64,000 bases of DNA from Chrysoperla carnea (GCF_905475395.1 NC_058338.1:39427435-39491434), one strand, 5' to 3'; positions 25,301 through 37,578 are shown, counted from the first letter of the stretch. The notes: generated from the letters alone by a model not told the origin. Translations and numbers: made by a program.

Positions 25301-25840
25301 GATGGCCTAGGTCGATTTTTGCCAATTATTTGAGATGACCTGGGTATTAACTTCAAATTTTTGTCTTTAGATACATAGTAGAATTCAATTTTTGATAAAA
25401 TTTCATTGCTATAGTGCAAATTAAGTAGTCTTCGGGGACAGTATAACCAATCTTTACCAAAGTTTTACTATCAGCCTCCGATTGCTCGAATATTGAAACA
25501 TTTTATTGATCCTTTTCGCTTTGATTGACGTGTATCACAAGTCTTGTCAGAAAACCTTGGCACCATGAAAATTGAACTAGCCTTTAAATTAACATAAAGT
25601 AGCTGCTGAATCCTAGATAAAATATTTTTCCACTTTTCTGTATGCATTATGAAATTGAAAATAAAGTATGCTATGAAATTTATACAAATATTTTTTATTT
25701 GACATTCTATTCAAAATTCTCAGTGTAATTTTCTAAAATAGTACATAAAAAAGATTTTCAATTATGGCATAAATGGTTGGAAAGAACACTGCAAGAATAA
25801 AAAGAAAAAAAGATTCTCAAAAACAGAAATGTCATTGAGA
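22320..25840. other. Gene-free stretch between Mp20 promoter and the 98-codon frame
   Basis: The left end is the Mp20 upstream region. The SINE copy lies at 23100-23345. Bases 24110-24760 are extremely AT-rich. At 25200-25560 the minus strand holds a 71-codon frame and coding-like pieces in other frames, perhaps an old transposon relic, but no family is recognised. Confidence 0.55.
23100..23345 (-). mobile_element. Older, decayed copy of the tRNA-derived SINE
   Basis: On the minus strand a B box GGGTTTCGATTCCC is intact (23263-23276). The A-box region (23319-23330) is mutated relative to the copy at 56533-56797. Body segments shared with that copy include TTAATTTAATTAATA, GGCTGGTGTA, GCATGGTATATG and TTGAGGAGCTGA. 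The 3' tail is hard to follow after about 23140 and no target-site duplication is evident, so the left boundary is approximate. It is not a functional tRNA gene: no acceptor stem pairs and the A box is degraded. Confidence 0.7.
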
Positions 25841-25869
25841 TTGTATGATTTTTAGAGAATTAAATAAAT

Positions 25870-26166
25870 ATGACTATATTTTTTGCCTGGGTTGTTGGGC
25901 ATATTATATTTGAATTATTATTTGGGCCAAAATTTTCACCAACGATATATCCCATTATCGCTGAATCAGTTTGTATTATGTTTATACTGAGTGGCGAACA
26001 AATATGTCCAATGGAAGTTCAAGATATTTATACTCAAACGGCTAGTAATGTATGCCATGCAACCAGTGGTACAACTTTAAAAGATGAGCCGTTTACCGAC
26101 CCTCGTTCAAATGCAAACCGAAGTAGTCAAACAGAAGTTGGTAATGGCCCAGCAGATAAAGATTAG
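25870..26166 (+). CDS. Candidate small membrane protein, 98 aa, unrecognised
   Basis: An ATG with A at -3 opens a 98-codon frame ending in TAG. The N-terminal 40 residues contain two hydrophobic stretches, around residues 2-18 (TIFFAWVVGHIIFELLFG) and 27-40 (YPIIAESVCIMFIL). Residues 44-98 are polar with four Cys in the protein overall, and the tail is acidic (ends NGPADKD). Amino-acid composition is balanced, unlike the Lys/Asn/Phe/Ile-rich chance frames elsewhere here. A splice-acceptor-like TTGTATGATTTTTAG ends at 25855, and AATAAA follows the stop by 39 nt. It could be an intronless gene, the final exon of a longer gene, or a retroposed piece. I do not recognise the family. Neighbours are Mp20 3.7 kb to the left and the homeobox gene to the right. 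Confidence 0.42.
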   Translation: MTIFFAWVVGHIIFELLFGPKFSPTIYPIIAESVCIMFILSGEQICPMEVQDIYTQTASNVCHATSGTTLKDEPFTDPRSNANRSSQTEVGNGPADKD

Positions 26167-26204
26167 AATACGATTGAAATGAAATTGCCGTGATGTAATT
26201 TATT

Positions 26205-26210
26205 AATAAA
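26205..26210 (+). terminator. Poly(A) signal after the 98-codon frame
   Basis: AATAAA lies 39 nt after the TAG at 26164-26166 and is followed within about 25-40 nt by a T/G-rich stretch (AAAAGTGATTTTGATTCTTT). The arrangement is that of a normal metazoan 3' end and lends some support to the frame being expressed. Confidence 0.4.
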
Positions 26211-28240
26211 CATATTTACGCTCAATGACAAAAGTGATTTTGATTCTTTATTGCATCAAATAACAGGCTAGTAATAAAAAATAATTTTTAAAGCAAAATT
26301 TACATTTCTTTACTCAAATTAAGAATTTCGTTTTTAGCTTCACGAAATAATTTATATTTTTCATCGTCTGTCGATGAACACACGATTTAATCGTACGTGT
26401 CTGTAGGTATAGGGGCCTAAAATGTGTAAAATAATTTATCAAAATTTCTAAAAAAAATTGCGAATAAAAAATCATAGAAAAACCGTATACAGAAATCAAA
26501 TATACTATTTTATGGACAAATAAATTTAGAATGGATATAGTTTATGCACCTGATTACACTACCCTATAAACTTGAAATAGAACAAGAAGACCGAAAATTT
26601 TAAATTTTAATAATAATAATCGCACTGTGGTTAGGTGTGGGAATTGAACTGGTGCATAAATTATGCCCTAAATCCATTAGTTTATATATTAAAATGGAAT
26701 ACATTTGTTTTTAATTATTTCTAGACACAATTTGTATACAATATTTACAATGGATTAAATTTAAAATAAATTTTTTTTGCATAAACTTTTTAGAGATCCC
26801 AGTATCTTCTTTGTCCCGTTTCATTAGGTAAGTAAACCCCCCAATATAATTCACCTTTTCATTAGGTAAGTAAACACCCAATTCTCAATTTTTAAATCGC
26901 TTTTTTTATTACTGAATTTGTTTTGAATGCTTAAAGCACTTATTAGCATTCATGAAAAACAAATAAATATAAATTTTAAGTCCAACAAAAAATATTTATT
27001 AAAAAGAAAAAACGTCAATAAAAAAACATATTGCTTTATGGCGCTGAGAGCGTGTAGTAGTCCAAAACTATATTTAAACGGCTTCTTAAAAAAATTGTAA
27101 AAATTTTTCAGCAAAAATTTAAGCCTCATGTAGGATCATTGACGTCTGACGAGATATCAAATTCGATACAATTGGAATGTTGCCGTGCGGCGATATTTCT
27201 ATTCCTACTCAAAGAAAAACAGAATATAAGGATTTGCATATATAACACAAATATAAGATTGTAGTTCTACTGAATATTGTTCCGAATATAGTGTTCTAAT
27301 TATCTAGTTTATACCAATTTAATTTATTTTAAAGCATAACTAAATTGTATAAAAGCAAAAATTACACAATAAAAATTTGAGGTACTTACATTTTTCATTA
27401 ATTATGGAAAATATTCGAAAGGTTCATGGGAAAACTATCATAGTTATATTGTTATATTTTTTAGTTATTCAGCTGATAGCCCAGCCAGTTAATTTTTACA
27501 TTCATTGATAACTTTTGTCCCAAATATGAGACATTCATTTTTCATTTAAGACGACGAAAAATCACAATCTATGATCATTTATGTCCCATATACGGGCAAT
27601 TTTTTTAAGGTTTCAAATTATCGGTTAATAATAATATTTAACTGACAATTTAAGAAAAAGGAAATTTTTTCCATCTATTAATTGGGCTCAACGGTTCTAA
27701 AATATTTTGTCTCAAATATGAAACAAAAGTTATCAAGTAAATAAAATAATTCTGCATATAAATTATAAAAATGAATTTATAAAAAAAAAAAACATAAAAA
27801 TCAAAGAACTTTAATCAATTTTTCAGTTTACTCTTTAGTCATGAAATTGCTTGCACTGCCAAACTTTGGGATAATGAAGAGTAGATCCTATGTGACCACA
27901 AACAGCTTTTATCTTGAGCAAAATAAACGTGACAAGTTTTATAATTGCTATGTACATTTAACTAGTGATTTATGTAATAATTTTAAATCGCATATTTACA
28001 CAATGAAAACTTATATACAGCTTCATGTTCCTCATTATTAAGTTAATTATTTTGTAAAAATTTATCATAAATACTCCTCTCTCTAACTAAAACTGAACTT
28101 ATTCCATTCAACACGTGGATATTTATTTTCTTAACATTATATGCTATTTTTTTAGGTTTTAATCAGAGTTTAATTCTTGAAATCCGTTCCTAAATAGTGT
28201 ATGGAATTGAAGCCGTATATATTTAAGCACATCTCTTTGA
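26211..28240. other. Gene-free stretch
   Basis: Nothing is seen except the direct repeat at 26822-26875. It separates the 98-codon frame from the (TC)n run and candidate exon. Confidence 0.6.
26822..26875 (+). repeat. Short direct repeat, period 38
   Basis: CATTAGGTAAGTAAAC occurs at 26822-26837 and 26860-26875, each followed by a C-run and CCAAT. Confidence 0.8.
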
Positions 28241-28258
28241 AGTTCTCTCTCTCTCTCT
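28241..28258 (+). repeat. (TC)n microsatellite
   Basis: GTTCTCTCTCTCTCTCTTGC lies about 100 bp upstream of the candidate exon at 28357. Confidence 0.75.
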
Positions 28259-28356
28259 TGCTCTGTCTAATTCAAATTTGAACGATCGTACTGTCTTAAT
28301 TGTGCGTTGTTCATTTTTAAATATAGCTAAATTGGACAATTTTTTTAAAATTGTAG

Positions 28357-28457
28357 GAGCGTGGAATTCAGCCTACACTATCGCATGTCTCTGCGGGAAG
28401 GAGAAGAGTACATCAGATCAAATCCTTGAATCTTAATACCGACACCTTATCTTCAAG
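28357..28457 (+). other. Candidate exon on the strand opposite the homeobox gene
   Basis: The 101 bp between AAAATTGTAG and CAAG|GTGAGTTG look like an internal exon. The donor matches the consensus fully and the block is markedly less AT-rich than its surroundings. Frame 1 is open throughout (33 codons and two bases), starting ERGIQPTLSHVSAGRRRVHQ. Frame 2 holds an ATG followed by a short frame ending in TGA, so a 5' untranslated exon is equally possible. It lies 340 bp beyond the homeobox stop codon. On the minus strand the same block contains a pyrimidine-rich acceptor-like string (TTCTCCTTCCCGCAG), so strand is not certain. No product is recognised. Confidence 0.3.
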
Positions 28458-28744
28458 GTGAGTTGAATGCACACATATCGTTCGCATCCAGTTCACCTTT
28501 CGAACTAAAGCTAGAAATTTCAATCAACAGAAAAAATTCAACACTCAGTTTCTTCTTGTGTTTAACTTTTAATTAATTAAAGCTTATTGCTGTGATGGTT
28601 TGTCAATGCTTTATATATTGCAAGTACATTAGAGCTAAAACAGATTTCGTAACCTCCAGTCAGAAACAGATCTAACAAATAAAATAAACTTTCTTTGTCG
28701 TTTAAGATCAAGGTGGAAAACTATTAGAGTGGTGTGCTTGTTGA

Positions 28745-28750
28745 TTTATT
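28745..28750 (-). terminator. Possible poly(A) signal of the homeobox gene (AATAAA)
   Basis: AATAAA on the minus strand lies 48 nt after the stop codon at 28798. It would give a 3' untranslated region of only about 70 nt, short for a homeobox gene, so a more distal site may be the main one. Confidence 0.3.
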
Positions 28751-28797
28751 TGGAACATGAAGCTACTTTAACACCATCCTAAATAACAATCCATATT

Positions 28798-29168
28798 TTA
28801 AAATAAATGGTTTGCTGTAGCTGGTTTCAAATGATGATCACCTAACAAATAACTTGAACCTGCTGCACCCAATAATGAAGAGAACGGTGATGATAATGCA
28901 GCCGCAGCTACAGCTGCATGATGATGTTGATGATGATGATGATGTAATGATCCTCCACCACTTCCCCCTGGTGATGATTGTTGATGTTGTTGCAAATGAT
29001 GTTGTACTTTATTGGCTGCTTGTTGGACTAATAATGATGTGGCTGTAGCCGCAGCTGCAGCCGATACCGCATTACATGACTGTTGTAATGAAGATGTGGG
29101 ACTTGACATTGATGTTGACCATTTATTGTTGTTACCAGATAATAATAAGGAATCCTCTGAAAGTTTAC
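28798..29168 (-). CDS. Phox2: Last coding exon of the Phox2-type homeobox gene
   Basis: A minus-strand acceptor (TTTGTTTCAG) precedes GTAAACTTTC. The two leading bases complete the split Gly codon left by the exon at 39726-39996, so the frame runs on to TAA at 28798-28800. It encodes 122 residues: a Ser/Asn-rich start (KLSEDSLLLSGNNNKW), an alanine run (VSAAAAATATSLL), a Gln/His stretch, a glycine linker, a histidine run (LHHHHHQHHH), another alanine run, and the end SSPFSSLLGAAGSSYLL...ANHLF. Vertebrate Phox2 proteins also have alanine-rich tails with a PFASVLSS-like motif and a final Phe, which loosely fits. The open frame extends 5' of the acceptor to 29214, but that part is intron. The histidine and alanine runs are coded by mixed codons, not one pure repeat. 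Confidence 0.87.
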
Positions 29169-32100
29169 CTGAAACAAAGTTATAAAAATTAGAATCTGAT
29201 AACTCAATGAACACTATAATTTACTTCTAGACATAATTCCTACATGCCTTATATATATAGCCGATTTTTAATCTTTGTATATTTTCCTATTGTGTAGTAC
29301 TTTAATCGTAGCGTAGAAAGAGAAAAATATATGCATTTCTATATTGATAATTTAAGATTAATTACTTCCTCTGTTTTATAAGGGAAAGTTTTCCAGATTT
29401 TCCAAACAAAAAATTAAATTTTCCAGTAAACAGAAGTTTAACTTTGCTTTAAATACTTAGAAAGCAATTATTTACATGTGATAAATATGATTTTTTTCAT
29501 ATATTTGTTCACGTACCCATTTAGCATAAGTTAGTCCTTTCACTGACTCGAAGTAAATTGTACATTTAAAAAAAATTAACATTAGCGGCGAAAGGACCTC
29601 TTTAATTCAATAAAAAAAGTAATTGACTTATTAAAAATTAAGAACAAATTTTCTAGCTAGTACTTTTTTTCAGTTTATTCACGTTTAGTTCACGCTAAAT
29701 TATATATTATAGTGCAAACGGAACGTTAGTGCACGGAATTTTATCGACTCCTGAACTTACGCCGTTTAAGTAAAATAAAAAGATATTTCGTGAATCATAA
29801 TTAACTGTATTCAGTATAACACGTCAGTTTAAAGAACTTTCTAGACTTAATAAATTTTATTTTTACAACCTAACTTGTACCTTCTTAACAAAATAATTGA
29901 TTGTTAAATCTGTTAAATCTTTTGATTATAATCTTAATAAATTATTTTTTTTATAATGTATTTTATTTGCATTGTTTTATTTAAAAATAGAGAATTAATA
30001 TATCGTAAATATATTATATCTTCGTATTTTAATCTTAATTATTGTTTTCAAACAACTTTATTTTAAAATTTTGTATATATTACGTGTATTTGTTATTTTA
30101 AACTATTTCTATTTTTAATTTCTTAATTTTAAAGTAATTCCATGCACAACATACACAAATACATTTATATATTATATATGTGTATATTAAATATAAATAT
30201 ATCAAAACATAAATTTGAATCATGAACTTAAGCAATGTCGGCTCACTCATTTTAATAAAAATACTCAAAATTAACTAATTTTTCAAACAAATTAAATTTC
30301 AGGGTTATTAAGTGGCCTAGTTTATAACACTCATATAGTACATTAAAATTAAAAAGTGTAGGTCGGGAAAACTATTAAAATCGCATTACATTTTTTTTAC
30401 TCAGGCGGGTAAAGTAATTTCTTTTCTGATCTTTTGTACAATAGGGAAATATAAAAAATTTGCTTGTAAGGAAATAATATTTTGATTGCGACAAGTAACT
30501 ATTATCAACGCAATGTGCAATTCATTCTTTGTCGTTGCTCGGAAAATCGTGCATCAAGAAAGAAATAATCGCGTATTTAACCCAAAAATAGTGGGAGCAG
30601 ATTTTTTTGTCTGTTATTAAGCGATAAAACTTCGCTTACTTGGGCTTTTTACTGCAATATTCAGTTAATCATTCAGTCAATTTTTATAACTATTATTGAT
30701 AAATGGTAAGTAACCTGGTGGTCTAAATTGAAACTACTGAAAACAGGTCTATTTTTTGTTTTAGTTAGTATTAACTATTATGGCCAGTGGGAGGGATTTT
30801 TGTGATTTGAATTTGAATATTTTTATTTGCTTTTAAAAATGGTAAGTACAACTATTGCCATGTCAGTTGGCGGGTTTCAATTCCCAGTTATTAATAGTTG
30901 CAAATAATTACAGTCATACAAAAATTCAAAAATCTGTTTCCAATTATGTAGATTTGAAAAATATTAGTTTTAGACTTACGAGTACTTCGACAGTAGGTTT
31001 GAGAAACGTTGGGAATCCAATTCTCCCCAGGATTCTATAATAAGCCTATTTTATAGCTTTGAAACGCAATTAAATAAAAGTCGTTTTTCTTTACAATAAA
31101 TTGTTTTTATAGTGTGCTTTCTAAACATTTTAGCAAAAGCTTATACCGTGAAATGAAATTTAAGTTAAGCTGAACCCATAAACTGAAATTTGTGGGTTGA
31201 TGGCTTTTAATCACAGATGTGTTAAAAAGTTTATGAAACGTTCATGGCTTTATTTATTATTATTAATTTTTTTTTTTAATTTTATGTAAAATTTATATAT
31301 TTTATACATCTGTATGAAGTCAATTTAAAAATACAAATGTTAAAAATAAATTTTCCATAGCTTTTAAACTTTGGAACTGATCTTCAAAGCAAGTAAAATG
31401 ATATTAACATGACTAAATACGTGCCATTGCATGCATCAACTTTTTTAAAATAAATATAATAAATATATCGGATTCGAATTTTATAGGTTTATTTGTAATT
31501 ATGGTTTCTCAATGATTATGCATCAGAGTGAAGTTTTAATTGAGCCGATATATTTTGTGCCTTTGAAAATTATTTTGATTACCTCCTAAAATTTTGCGAT
31601 ACCTTGTATCAACCGATATAAAAATGATTTTCCAATCTATTGTTTTTCCTACATACCTAGATATCAAATATTTTCCTTTTATCCCAATATGTTATACGAC
31701 TAAAATCAAACGTGCGCAGATGTTGACTATCAAAATAATAATTCATATGTATAAAACGTTCATATATATTATTCCAATATTTTTTCTGCTAGAAAACATA
31801 CATATGTATACACTACACCCACACATCGCCAAAGAGATATGCACAAAATATTTTCCACATATGAGAAAATGATTGGATATTTGGATAGCAACAGGAAAAC
31901 AAGAAGATATTTCTCATATGTTCAAATATATGCCTTCACTATTAGATATGGTATACATAAAATATTTTTGGGATATATCATATTGACATACTTCATCTTT
32001 TTTATATATTGGGAAAAATTATTATTATCATTGAGAAAATGATAAATTTTTATATATTTTTCTATTATTATGTATTTTTGAGGGTATTATTTATTGATCA

Positions 32101-32279
32101 ATGTCAATTTTTATTATGTTCAAAGATCTCGATTTTTCTTTCTATGTCGAATTTTTCATTTTGTATGAATTTTGATCAATTGAAATATTATACAATGATA
32201 AAATCTATCCATTGCTTTAAACAAGTGTTTACAAAATTTCAAAAACTCCCGACAAATGCGATTTATTTCTTGTAAACCG

Positions 32280-32400
32280 ATTTTTTGAAACTTAGGTATA
32301 AAATGTTCTCAATCGAGTCGCTTCGACTGTTTAGGGGCTACAATGCCACTGAGAAACCAACAGACACACAGATAAACACTTTAAACTTATAACACTCTTT
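32280..32400 (+). repeat. Small repeat, first of two local copies
   Basis: AATCGAGTCGCTTCGACTGTTT-like string followed by AGGGGCTACAATGCCACTGA and AACAGACACACAGA. The second copy is at 32755-32870. Probably remains of one transposon family. Confidence 0.4.
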
Positions 32401-32754
32401 TTTAAATCAATATCAAAGTGATGGTCAAGAACATCAGATGAGATGAAAAGGATACTTAGTGAGCTATCATTTTTTGGGACAAATTTTTTGAAATATTTTA
32501 AATGAAAAGAAATATTTGAGTTGACTTTCTTCTTTTCAATTATTGTTTTGAACTACTTAATTATTTTAGCATTTCACTTTTCGAAATCAATGGAGCCAGA
32601 TTTATTTGACCATCCATTTCCATAGTTATTATTTATATGTTAAAATTATATGTCATGCCTTTTCCAAACTGAATCGATTTTGAAAATCATCGCCAATTTT
32701 TTAGTTTTTTCGAGTGCGGAACACTAGTCTCGCATTTGAAACATAGCTAAGAAC

Positions 32755-32870
32755 ACTCTTCGATAAATTACCTTTTTCAATGAAACCAAACAAATTAAAA
32801 TCGGTTCATCCGTTTAGGCGCTGTGATGCCACAGACAAAAACACACAGACACACACAAAATTTGAGCTAG
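32755..32870 (+). repeat. Small repeat, second of two local copies
   Basis: AAATCGGTTCATCCGTTTAG, GCGCTGTGATGCCACAGACA and ACACACAGACACACAC parallel the copy at 32280. Confidence 0.4.
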
Positions 32871-33419
32871 CTTCATTCAAAGCTTAATAAGTATTGCAAA
32901 CAAATCTAAATCACTTTTTTGAATATTTTAATTATCGATTGGAAAAAAAGGCAAAATTTATTTCTTATAACAAGTTCTTTCATATGGTTACATGAATATA
33001 CTTAGAAATAGTTTTTTTTTTTTTTTTTAATAATTTTTTAAATAATTATTTTCTAAACGAGAAGTTGTTTATTTACGCTTTAAATCCATGATTGGATCAC
33101 CTCTCTATTGGTTTATTTTTCGTCAAGTAAAAAATAGGCGGTGGCAAACGTCCCACAGACACGATAGTGCAGTTTCAAAAAGCTTTAACATCCGATGGCT
33201 AGTTAAATCATTAAAAAAAATTACATCTTTATAAAAAAAAAGTAGAAAAAATAAACATAAAATTATAAATAACTCTTGAGTTAAATTTTAAATACACATA
33301 ATTAAATTTCTCTTTACCAAAAATGAAATAAAATCCATCAAAATTATCAAATTATTACAATAACCTAACAATTTATATAACAAAGTATGTGGTATTGTGA
33401 TACATAATATTTATAAATA

Positions 33420-33448
33420 ATAAATAATAATAATAATAATAATAATAT
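33420..33448 (+). repeat. (AAT)n microsatellite
   Basis: An almost pure AAT/ATA run within an extremely AT-rich stretch. Confidence 0.7.
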
Positions 33449-33654
33449 TTTGTTGAATAAAATAAATAAATATTTAATAATATATAAAAGAAAGAAACAT
33501 GACAATTAACAAAATTTAATGTTAGAGGAAAAACAAAATACAAATAGAAATATAAAACGAATAATCTTAGAAAAAAAAAGAAAATGGTTAAGTTGTATTC
33601 GTTAAACACAACATTTACCGTGAATGTGACTGACTACAACAATATTAAAATGGA

Positions 33655-33674
33655 AGGCAAGGCAAGGCAAGGCG
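33655..33674 (+). repeat. (AAGGC)n microsatellite
   Basis: Four AAGGC units after ATGG, followed by another ATGGAAGGC 15 bp on. Confidence 0.75.
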
Positions 33675-36600
33675 CACAAGATGGAAGGCATCACGAAAAT
33701 AACTGAACATTTTAATAATAATTACAGTTGAATATTTAATGTAAATAAGTATCATTATTATTCGTTCATGTCGGAAAATGTAACTTGTAAGTGACTGATG
33801 ATGAATCCTCTATGCAAAATAAAATATACTCATCAACTAATATGACATTAGATTGCCTACACTGTTTTTCCAATACCATAACATCGTTTATAATATATAT
33901 TTTCAAAACTCAACTCATACCAATTTTATATGATGACTATTTTCCATACAGAAAGGCTTCCGTTTCTTTCACAAATATAAACAGTTAATAGTAGTTATTG
34001 TTAAAAGACACAGAAAAAAAAAGACTTGAATCAAGGAAATTTTTTATTCAAAACATAATTATAGTTTTAAAAGTATTTTGCCTTCTTAATATAAGCTAAT
34101 TCTTTGACCAATTAACGTCAAACTTACGAACTTTAGCATTAATTATCTCGTGTTTTAAACGGTCTTATTCCTAGCCAATGAAAAAAAATTCCGTCGATAA
34201 GTGGTTTTCACAATAGTTCAAGCAGGAACACATTAAAACCTAAATAAAGACAAAAATAGTTAATAAAATTTTGGATTTATTTTGGGGTTGAAACAGTAAA
34301 TTCTAAATCAAAAAGAAAAAAAATTGTCGTTTTATGTTAATTTTATTTATTTATAGAGAAAATTAAGGAATTTGTTTTGTCCCCGTTTCTGGTTTGTAAT
34401 TAGGTAAGCTTGGGAATAACGAAAATTCAGGGTTAAAGCGTGTCAGAATTTTTCGATGATACTCTATATGTTCAAATGTATGTCTCATATATGTTCAAAG
34501 AAAACCATTGAGAAAAGATAGACAAAAAGACTACTTTAACTTAATTTTGGGATTATATCACCGATCATGCAAATTTCTCTGGATGAAAAATCACGTGTAT
34601 GTGTTGCTCCCTTGATGTGTTGAGACAAGTAGATACTGTTTCAAATTATATTAAAAGTATGGATAAATAATAGGTCAAACTGATTTTTATTAGTCTATTT
34701 ACCAAATAAATTTTGTGAACACGAAACTGAATTTTTCCTGCTTTCAGATTTTGTTCCAGATTGTTGTTTTTTTTTAAATGTTGCTATAATTATAAAAATA
34801 AGTAAGTGTCCATTCTGTATTATATTAAATATGGGTACATGGCTCGTTAGGGTAGAATCAAGCAATACACTCCATCGTCAGTAAGCAAGCAGAGCGCTCT
34901 GTAGCATTACTAGCAGTGTATATCTAGCTTCATTCATTTCTATAACAAAACTTTCCCCACACTTTTCCTCCTTTTTCTCCACCAACATATTCACTTCATC
35001 TTTCTCTTGTATTTTCTCACACAAACATACATACATACATTCTGTATGTTTCCACAATGCCCGTTGCCGTCGTTCGCAACACAAACAGTTGACAGTAATG
35101 GAAATAAATGAGCGGTAGCGGGCAATTTTCTAGATTAAATGTCAGAGTGGCTGTATGTCTATATGGTTGTGTACTTGTATGGATGTAAGTATGGTTGTAG
35201 TAAATATATACAGGATGATTTTTTAATACTTCTATTTTAGTTATTTTGTGAAACAGTAATAGTCAAAGATCCGTAAATATTGTATTAGGTAAGATGAAGA
35301 CAGAATGTGCCTCGTTTTCTCACTTACTTTCCTCTTACTTTCCTCTTAGTTTTCTTATTTTTGAGACACCGATCTACTGATTATGTTCTATGATAGAATT
35401 TGGCATTGAACAAACCTTTTCGTTGTAGGTGCATATGTAAGAGTTGCAAGTGTTGTATATTTTTTTTAGAAATATTTGGCCAACTGAAAGTATGAAAGTG
35501 TTTACCATAGCGCCCACAAAAATATTGGCTTAAAATGTACAAAAGACTAAGTAAGATTGGGGGCCTGAATAATGGGAAACAACTTTGTAGATAGTTTATT
35601 TACGATTTTTTTAACCTGCCTAGAGTTGATACTATTGTTGATATTGTTAATTAAAAACATTTAAATCGTGAAGTCAATTTTTTCTATTGTCGACGTATTT
35701 TATCGCCGTAAGGCCAAAATTTTTTAAATAGATAACCTTAATACATAGAATTCCTTGTCAATCTTCAAAAAAGACATTTTTAAAATTTACCCGCATTTTG
35801 AAAAGTAATTATAAATTTACAGATAACACAACCATGAGAAAGCAACAAATAGATACCTTTGACTAGATTTCGCATTTTTATATTTTATTTCGCTGAATTT
35901 ATTCCATTTTCGAAAAAAGTGTTGTTTTAAATTAAAAATACTAGTTTTTTTTAAAGGGATCAACCATTTGTATTTATTATCTATTTTCAAATGACACTGA
36001 ATGTCAAGTTAGAATTCAGGGCCACCATACGATAATCCTATTAAAGTTTACAATCTTTTTCTTTGTAGTTTTCTTAATAATACTATTTTAAATTAAAAAA
36101 ACAGCCTGTTTGTATAGAAAGCATTACTTCATTTTGTGAATTTTTAGTTAAGCATTTCATATGTAAGAACACTATATTTAGGGCGATGTCACATCTTAAT
36201 TGTACAGTTTGAGCCGGGAAGAATGAGTTTCATTCCAAAAGTGAATTTTAAACTAAAGAATAATGTATAGGGTCTTGTTCTTATCCGTTTATCTTTAGTA
36301 ACATTATAAGTAAATAACTTTGAAGATATGAAGTTTAAAGAAAAAAAAATGATTAGAAAATAATTTATAATTTTTATTCTTCCTTATAATATAAAGCCAT
36401 GAATTCACAAAATTCATTATTGTAATTGAAATTATAACGAAGGTTTATCTCATCCATGGTATATACGTATTGAATCTACTTTTCTACTCAGAAAAATTGT
36501 TTATTAGTAGGACGACAAAAGATAGCTTCAATATCGATAAGTCAATGTTCAACATATCGAACTAACAAGTCTAGAAATCAAAGGAGTTCGGGAATGTGCT

Positions 36601-37548
36601 TTTCCTACGAAATGCATAAGCTATTTTTTCTAAAATTTTAATTTTAGTTACACTTGTAAGTAAATTATCAAATATAGTATTTATCATAATTTAAATAAAA
36701 CAAAATTTTGAAAACGACAACACTATGGTTAATAATACAAGCAATATTGCCAATTTCTCGAATCAGGTTCACCCGGTAATTGAAAAATGTGAAAGTTTGT
36801 ACAATTACAGTAAATATAATTTCTGTTTTAGGGCAGGAAATTTACTTTCCCGTACTGTTATCTGTTTCATAGCCCAGTAACCATTTAGAATACCAGAAAA
36901 ACAGGTTTTACATCGTCAAAACGCTAGAGATAGACTCATTTCTGCTGGCTCACCCTATATAATATCTTCTTGTTGTTCATATGGACAACTTTATATTTGA
37001 GTATATTTCTTATAGTATAAAAGCTTTACTAACTTGAGTTAATGTTACATTTGCTTTAAGATATTGTTTGTAGAATGTTTTAGACGAACATTTAAACAAT
37101 TATTAAATAATATTTTTGTATACTTGTTTTATTGTTTTAAAATGTTTATTTTGTAATGCACGGAGAACAGTAGACATAGATTACAAATGTAACTGTTACA
37201 AATGTAATTTTTATTGGCTCTTTTGTTTTTTGGTTGAAAATTTTGAGCAAAGTTAAAGTTTGCTTGGTGGCATAAATATTTGATCGATACACACTTTTTT
37301 ATATATAAGGAACGTTAAGAGATTACTGAAACCTTACATTAGCTAATGTTTCAGCCACTTTACAGGCTTGATTTGAACTATATAGTTTTCTACAGCGACA
37401 CTTTTATTAGCTTGATATTTATGTATGTATCTATGTATCTCTGTAAGGGAATCTTTGCACGTGCTTTTCACTCTCTTCTAAACGACCCACATTTATCAAC
37501 AACCGATTATCCAGCTCAGGATTAACGATTAACTAAAACATCTGTAAT

Positions 37549-37560
37549 GGTGGAAGCGCA
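37549..37560 (+). repeat. Solo terminal motif GGTGGAAGCGCA
   Basis: This matches the ends of the element at 50045-50115 and lies about 20 bp left of the MITE at 37579-37763. A link between this motif and that MITE family is possible. Confidence 0.4.
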
Positions 37561-37578
37561 GGTAACATTCCATAATAT

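Noticed and set aside
28854..29048. 64-codon frame on the plus strand
   Set aside because: It is the antisense shadow of the His/Ala/Gln-coding part of the homeobox exon.
29169..29214. Extension of the last homeobox exon to an upstream ATG
   Set aside because: The acceptor at 29170-29169 and the split Gly codon fit the upstream exon exactly, so the extra 15 codons are intron.
34878..35084. 68-codon minus-strand frame rich in Cys, Glu and Lys
   Set aside because: It comes from a pyrimidine-rich, simple-sequence patch including (ACAT)n. No domain is seen.
35211..36957. Mariner-like element bounded by TACAGGATGA and TCACCCTATA
   Set aside because: Only about 8 bp of the ends match, the interior shows no transposase, and similar CAGGATG strings occur elsewhere, so the pairing is not supported.
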